Origin: Bernardetiaceae bacterium
Lineage (GTDB): Bacteria > Bacteroidota > Bacteroidia > Cytophagales > Thermoflexibacteraceae
Reading direction: 5' to 3'
Length of the DNA: 64,000 nt
Assembly: GCA_025057115.1 (NCBI GenBank)
Contig: JANWWZ010000007.1
Span: forward strand, 60,862 to 124,861
Shown here: piece by piece, positions 60,017 to 64,000 of the stretch
Position numbering within the stretch: the stretch's first letter is position 1
How the letters are laid out: every line of letters starts with the position of its first letter
Translations under genes and position numbers: made by a program
The notes under the pieces: model-generated
Told to the model about the DNA's origin: nothing
The model's input: the letters and a program-made list of their open reading frames with translations, nothing else
The model's database searches: none

Positions 60017-61009
60017 ATGCAAGTGAGCATCATTTTGGCGGTTCGCAACGAGGAACGCTACTTGCCAGCTTGTTTGGCTGCTTTGCAAGAAAGCATCAAG
60101 CAAAGCAACCTGCAATGCGAACTCCTCATTGGCAATGACAACTCTACAGATGCTACCGGTCAAATTGCAGAAAAATTTTGCCAGTCAGTGGATTTTCCTT
60201 GCAAAGTAATACCGGTGAAAGGCACCATTGGCTGGGCAAAGGGCAAAGCCAATGCCGTAGGACAAATCATTCCCCATGCCTCAGCTGAATTGCTGCTCAT
60301 TACCGATGCCGACACGCGCGTACCCCCTTCATGGGTCGCTGGCATGGCAAGAGCATTTGGTCCTTCTATAGGACTTGTTACAGGGTTTACGCTAGTAGAG
60401 GGCACTTCCTTACCCGCACAACTGCAAGCAATAGACTGGGCATTAGCATTGGGCACTTCACACCTTTTAGCTAAGCTAAACTATCCCCTTACCTCTTTAG
60501 GTAACAACATGGCTTACCGAAAAAGTGCTTACTGGCAAACGGGTGGATATGCTTGTTTGCCTCTGTACATTACGGAAGATTTGGCACTGTTAAAGGCAAT
60601 CAGAAAAAACGGCTGGAAAACCCTTCACCTTGCTCATCCTTCTATCTTAGCCCTTACCCAGCCTGTTGAATCCCTTTATCAGTGGATTTTGCAGCGCAAG
60701 CGCTGGTTTGCGGGAGCCCTTCACTTACCTTTGCCATTGCGCTTGCTCATGCTTGCCGATGGGTTATTTTTATTAATAGCACTGGCAGTTGTTCTGTTTA
60801 GCTTTGCTGCAGGGGGGTGGCTTTGGCTTTTTCGATTTGCTATTCATGCCTTCATTGCGGCAGGGTACCTTTGGCGTATGAACCACTGCCGACTGATTCC
60901 CCTCCTACCAGTTTACGAACTGCTCATTACGGTGCTCAATCCATTGGTATTTTTGCACTACTTGGCTTTTCCCTACACGATTTGGAAAGAAAGGCGTTAC
61001 GATCTTTAA
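60017..61009 (+). CDS. Family 2 glycosyltransferase with C-terminal membrane helices
   Basis: A 330-residue GT-A enzyme. The nucleotide-binding start is MQVSIILAVRNEERYLPACLAALQESI, then LIGNDNSTDATGQIAEKF, the DxD motif is in ITDADTRVPPSWVAG, the acid motif is ITEDLALLKAI, and the Q-x-x-R-W motif is LQRKRWFAGAL, as in processive and ceramide-type GT2 enzymes. Two or three hydrophobic helices end the protein (LLMLADGLFLLIALAVVLFSF, LWLFRFAIHAFIAAGYLW). The acceptor is unknown, probably a lipid or envelope glycan. It is convergent with sufB. Confidence 0.85.
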   Translation: MQVSIILAVRNEERYLPACLAALQESIKQSNLQCELLIGNDNSTDATGQIAEKFCQSVDFPCKVIPVKGTIGWAKGKANAVGQIIPHASAELLLITDADTRVPPSWVAGMARAFGPSIGLVTGFTLVEGTSLPAQLQAIDWALALGTSHLLAKLNYPLTSLGNNMAYRKSAYWQTGGYACLPLYITEDLALLKAIRKNGWKTLHLAHPSILALTQPVESLYQWILQRKRWFAGALHLPLPLRLLMLADGLFLLIALAVVLFSFAAGGWLWLFRFAIHAFIAAGYLWRMNHCRLIPLLPVYELLITVLNPLVFLHYLAFPYTIWKERRYDL

Positions 61010-61088
61010 GTAACTGACCAGCAGTTGAATAAAAATGCCCTTCCACTTTGGGAAAGGCAAATGTGTTATGAGGTATTTAAGTTACTTA
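61007..61088. repeat. Inverted repeat spanning both stops of GT2 and sufB
   Basis: TAAGTAACT (61007-61015) and AGTTACTTA (61080-61088) form a 9-bp inverted repeat that includes the TAA of the GT2 gene and, on the minus strand, the TAA of sufB. Inside lies a weaker GCCCTTCC / GGAAAGGC stem with one mismatch. No T-run follows, so it is at best a bidirectional weak terminator or mRNA 3-prime structure. Confidence 0.4.
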
Positions 61089-62531
61089 CCCTACACTGCC
61101 TTCCAGGCTAATGGCAAGGAGTTTTTGGGCTTCTACGGCAAATTCCATGGGCAGTTGGTTGAGTACTTCTTTGCAGTAGCCGTTTACAATCAGGGCTACG
61201 GCTTCTTCTGGGCTTATGCCGCGTTGATTGCAGTAGAAAATTTGATCCTCACCAATTTTTGAGGTAGTGGCTTCGTGTTCCACTTTCGCAGTGGGGTTCT
61301 CTACCTCTATATAAGGGAAGGTATGGGCGCCACAGTTATCACCCAGCAACAGAGAGTCACATTGGGAGAAATTCCGGGCATTTTCAGCTCGCTTGCTAAT
61401 GTGCACCAGTCCTCGATACGAATTTTGGCTATAGCCTGCTGAAATGCCTTTGGAAACGATTCGGCTGCGCGTATTTTTTCCGATGTGAATCATTTTAGTA
61501 CCCGTATCTGCTTGTTGACGGTTATTGGTAATAGCCACGGAGTAAAACTCACCTACGGAGTTGTCCCCTTTGAGGATGCAGCTAGGGTACTTCCAAGTAA
61601 TAGCCGAACCTGTTTCTACCTGCGTCCATGAAATTTTGGAGTTATCACCCAGACAAATGCCTCGTTTGGTAACAAAATTGTAGATACCCCCGCGTCCTTC
61701 TTTGTCTCCAGGATACCAATTTTGAACTGTAGAGTATTTTACTTCTGCATCTTTAAGAGCAATAATTTCCACCACAGCAGCGTGCAATTGATGCTCATCG
61801 CGAATAGGAGCTGTGCAACCTTCAAGGTAGCTTACGTAGGAAGCCTCATCAGCGATAATGAGGGTGCGTTCAAACTGACCCGTGTTGGCGGCGTTAATGC
61901 GGAAATAGGTAGAAAGCTCCATCGGGCAGCGAACTCCTTTAGGAATGTAGCAGAAAGAGCCATCGCTAAATACGGCTGAGTTTAGTGCAGCATAATAATT
62001 GTCGTTGATAGGAACCACAGAGCCTAAGTACTTTCGAACCAGCTCAGGATGTTGGCGAATTGCCTCGCTCATGGAGCAGAAGATAATACCCAACTCGGCT
62101 AGGGTTTCTTTAAATGTAGTAGCCACTGAAACGCTATCGATCACTGCATCTACGGCTACTCCTGCAAGGCGCTTTTGCTCCGAAAGCGAAATGCCTAGTT
62201 TTTCAAAAATAGCCAGTAATTCGGGATCAACTTCTTCTAGGCTATTGTATTTGGGTCTTTTCTTGGGTGCTGAGTAGTATATGATGTCATCGAAGTTTAT
62301 TGGCGGATATTTAACATTGGACCAACGCGGCTCTTTCATAGTAAGCCATTGGCGATAAGCTTTTAGCCGCCATTCTGTCATCCATGCAGGTTCTTCCTTT
62401 TTAGCTGAAATGAAGCGAATAATTTCTTCATTCAGCCCTCTGGGAGCCTCTTCGGTCTCAAAATGGCTAACGAAACCATATTTATATTCTGAGCTTGTGA
62501 ATTCTTCCAGAATTTGAGTGCTTTGGTTCAT
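61086..62531 (-). CDS. sufB: Fe-S cluster assembly scaffold SufB
   Basis: SufB is the scaffold subunit of the SufBCD complex that builds Fe-S clusters. The 481-residue length is standard. Visible are [41 protein letters not shown] near the N-terminus and the beta-helix core with [64 protein letters not shown] and [92 protein letters not shown]. The sufC and sufD genes are not in the window, so the suf genes may be split or simply beyond other genes. Confidence 0.97.
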   Translation of the reverse strand: MNQSTQILEEFTSSEYKYGFVSHFETEEAPRGLNEEIIRFISAKKEEPAWMTEWRLKAYRQWLTMKEPRWSNVKYPPINFDDIIYYSAPKKRPKYNSLEEVDPELLAIFEKLGISLSEQKRLAGVAVDAVIDSVSVATTFKETLAELGIIFCSMSEAIRQHPELVRKYLGSVVPINDNYYAALNSAVFSDGSFCYIPKGVRCPMELSTYFRINAANTGQFERTLIIADEASYVSYLEGCTAPIRDEHQLHAAVVEIIALKDAEVKYSTVQNWYPGDKEGRGGIYNFVTKRGICLGDNSKISWTQVETGSAITWKYPSCILKGDNSVGEFYSVAITNNRQQADTGTKMIHIGKNTRSRIVSKGISAGYSQNSYRGLVHISKRAENARNFSQCDSLLLGDNCGAHTFPYIEVENPTAKVEHEATTSKIGEDQIFYCNQRGISPEEAVALIVNGYCKEVLNQLPMEFAVEAQKLLAISLEGSVG

Positions 62532-62583
62532 AGTCTGTTTACTTTAATGCTACCAAATGGGCAAGCTACTCCCCAATTTGATG

Positions 62584-62591
62584 CAAAGTTA
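62584..62591 (-). promoter_or_regulatory. Candidate -7 element for sufB
   Basis: TAACTTTG on the minus strand matches TAnnTTTG, 52 nt before the sufB ATG. A -33 TTG at the normal spacing is not seen; several TTG lie closer. Confidence 0.35.
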
Positions 62592-62684
62592 TAACAAACA
62601 ACTATTTAAAATTGTTCTAAATACAACAAAGCAGCGGGAAATTTTATCCCTTTTGAAGAAATAAAAAAAGTGCAGGTAAATGCA

Positions 62685-62692
62685 TAAATTTG
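62685..62692 (+). promoter_or_regulatory. Candidate -7 element for the PaaE-like reductase gene
   Basis: TAAATTTG matches TAnnTTTG, 54 nt before the ATG at 62747. The nearest upstream TTTG (about 30 nt) is too far for a full promoter. Confidence 0.3.
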
Positions 62693-62746
62693 AAGGCTTT
62701 TCATACCTTGCTGCTTTATTTTGAAAAAATTCTAATCAATCGGCTC

Positions 62747-63811
62747 ATGAAGCAGTTCAACCTTAAAGTAAAAGACATTACCCGAGAAACTGAAGATACA
62801 GTGACCTTGCATTTAAGGCAACCTCTTTTCAGCAAAATCAAGTACAAACCAGGGCAATTTCTCACTTTAATTCTTAACATCAATGGCAAAAGTGTGCGCC
62901 GCGCTTATTCTTTAAGTAGTGCCCCTGAAATAGATGATACTTTATCCATTACCATCAAACGTGTTCCTGGCGGGCTAGTCTCCAACTATGTCAATGACCA
63001 CGTCAAGGTAGGAGATTACGTAGATATTCTAGAGCCGATAGGGAATTTTTATTTAGAGCCTAATAAAGATCTCCAACGACACATTGTGCTATTTGGAAGT
63101 GGTAGCGGTATTACGCCTCTTATGTCCATTGCCAAAAGCGTACTTGCATTTGAACCCAAAAGCATTGTGTCTCTTATCTATGGCAATCGCACCTTAGAGA
63201 CAGTCATTTTCCGCCAGAAGTTAGAGGAAATGCAGAATAGATATGGCGACCGTTTTCGAGTAGTGCATGTACTAAGCCGCGCAGAAAGCAGCCAGTGGAA
63301 TGGTTATAAAGGTAGAATAGACAAACAACTAACCATTGATATCCTGCAGTGTCTACCTAAATTTGAGGCTGATAAAACTGAATACTTTATGTGTGGTCCA
63401 GAAGGAATGATGGACCAAGTCATGGAAGCCCTTCATGCGCTCAACGTACCTGCTCAAAGGATACATCGCGAAAGTTTCTTTGCTCCAACAGCGGAAGAAA
63501 CCAAAGACGAAGCTGCTTTAAAAGCCTCTGGCATTATTGAACAGCAAGTTACTATTATCCTAGACGGCGACGAATACCAAATTACCGTAAAACCCACGCA
63601 ATCTATTTTAGATGCAGCTCTAAACGCAGGCTTGGATATGCCTTACTCTTGCCAAAGTGGACTTTGTACCGCTTGTCGCGGACTAAAAAAATCCGGCGAA
63701 GTAAAAATGGATGAAGATGAAGGACTTTCTGAGAAGGAAATTCAGCAAGGCTATATTCTCACTTGTGTAGCTCATCCGCTTACTGAAAATGTAGTCATTG
63801 AGATTGGTTAA
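62747..63811 (+). CDS. Ferredoxin-reductase type oxidoreductase with 2Fe-2S domain (PaaE-like)
   Basis: An electron-transfer reductase of the PaaE family, 354 residues. The FAD barrel has VRRAYSLSSAPEID (RxYS), the NAD(P) domain has LFGSGSGITPLMSIAKSVL and YFMCGPEGMMDQVMEAL, and the C-terminal plant-type 2Fe-2S domain has PYSCQSGLCTACRGLKKSGEVKMDED and LTCVAHPL, giving four cysteines. In characterised relatives NADPH electrons pass by FAD and the cluster to a monooxygenase or to a free acceptor. The partner is unknown and no paa genes are adjacent. The ATG at 62747 is preferred to the track start 19 codons upstream. Confidence 0.93.
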   Translation: MKQFNLKVKDITRETEDTVTLHLRQPLFSKIKYKPGQFLTLILNINGKSVRRAYSLSSAPEIDDTLSITIKRVPGGLVSNYVNDHVKVGDYVDILEPIGNFYLEPNKDLQRHIVLFGSGSGITPLMSIAKSVLAFEPKSIVSLIYGNRTLETVIFRQKLEEMQNRYGDRFRVVHVLSRAESSQWNGYKGRIDKQLTIDILQCLPKFEADKTEYFMCGPEGMMDQVMEALHALNVPAQRIHRESFFAPTAEETKDEAALKASGIIEQQVTIILDGDEYQITVKPTQSILDAALNAGLDMPYSCQSGLCTACRGLKKSGEVKMDEDEGLSEKEIQQGYILTCVAHPLTENVVIEIG

Positions 63812-64000
63812 GCCTCGACTAAGTTACTTATCATGCTTTTCGACGGCGGGAAATGGCTTGTATAAGTTTAATTTTTTATTGATTTAGTTAAATCAAGCAA
63901 ATAATGCACAGGGATTTTTCGCACATAAGCCGTTGACTGCCAAATGAAATGGCATAATAATCTGTCGGAGTACTCCCTTCAGCAAGAGATGGATTGCGAC

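Noticed and set aside
63888-64000. Open minus-strand frame at the right edge (37 codons, SLAEGSTPTDYYAISFGSQRLM)
   Set aside because: Might be the end of a truncated gene, but no family is recognised and only 37 codons are visible, so it is not reported as a feature.

Overview
The window is chromosomal DNA from a Bacteroidota bacterium, most likely of the Cytophagales type. The evidence is family content and signals, not a database search: a T9SS-type SBBP-repeat surface protein, the ftsX-DUF3098-uppP order, the yceD-rpmF-fabH-accB-accC cluster, an AccD without zinc-ribbon cysteines, a bacillithiol-system YtxJ protein, and repeated promoter candidates of the Bacteroidota form TTG-(16-22 nt)-TAnnTTTG. 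Genes are dense, mostly housekeeping, on both strands. I saw no rRNA, tRNA, CRISPR array, intact insertion sequence or prophage.

Layout. 1-5.7 kb (minus): a truncated SBBP surface protein, a Na+/Ca2+ exchanger, an MpaB-type oxygenase, a 17-repeat MORN/YwqK protein and a lysozyme-like membrane protein. 5.7-8.2 kb: ruvB, a response regulator and a ROK kinase. 8.6-13.7 kb (minus): accC, accB, fabH, rpmF, yceD and an AI-2E-family permease; a strong hairpin separates rpmF from fabH. 13.8-20.4 kb (plus): a GAF/coiled-coil/PAS sensor without an output domain, a coupled small protein, oligopeptidase B, a Gfo/Idh/MocA oxidoreductase and a XerD-type recombinase, then a decayed stretch. 20.8-24.4 kb: a TolB-like propeller, ftsX, DUF3098, uppP and a STAS-like protein. 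24.4-28.5 kb (minus): ferredoxin-mlaE-mlaF, a thioredoxin-SPOR fusion and a glycosyltransferase. 28.8-36.3 kb (minus, except one small XRE regulator): accD, class I aldolase, an HTH-triple-PAS protein, an IGHMBP2-like helicase, and ytxJ-serS. 36.5-41.3 kb: ferritin, folK, a SiaB/SiaC pair, a solo M23 protein and a frameshifted dnaX. 41.4-48.9 kb: glnS, a TPR histidine kinase, a GlmU-like protein, a flavin reductase, hsp20 and DUF3592. 49-57.2 kb (minus): sucB-sucA, DUF2256, a secreted TPR protein, an outer-membrane protein and coaX. 57.2-63.8 kb: argC, nhaD, a GT2 glycosyltransferase, sufB and a PaaE-like reductase.

How the genes work together: the window holds three acetyl-CoA carboxylase parts plus FabH (fatty acid initiation), the E1 and E2 of the 2-oxoglutarate dehydrogenase complex, the membrane and ATPase parts of an Mla lipid transporter, several envelope proteins, and signalling modules in which the sensor or partner-switch part is present without its usual output partner.

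The most notable observation is dnaX. The reading frame breaks exactly at a run of ten A residues, followed two codons later by a stop in frame 0 and by an open -1 frame that encodes the tau C-terminus. This is the arrangement expected for programmed slippage making a 383-residue gamma and a 563-residue tau. I found no clear new defence or mobile system.
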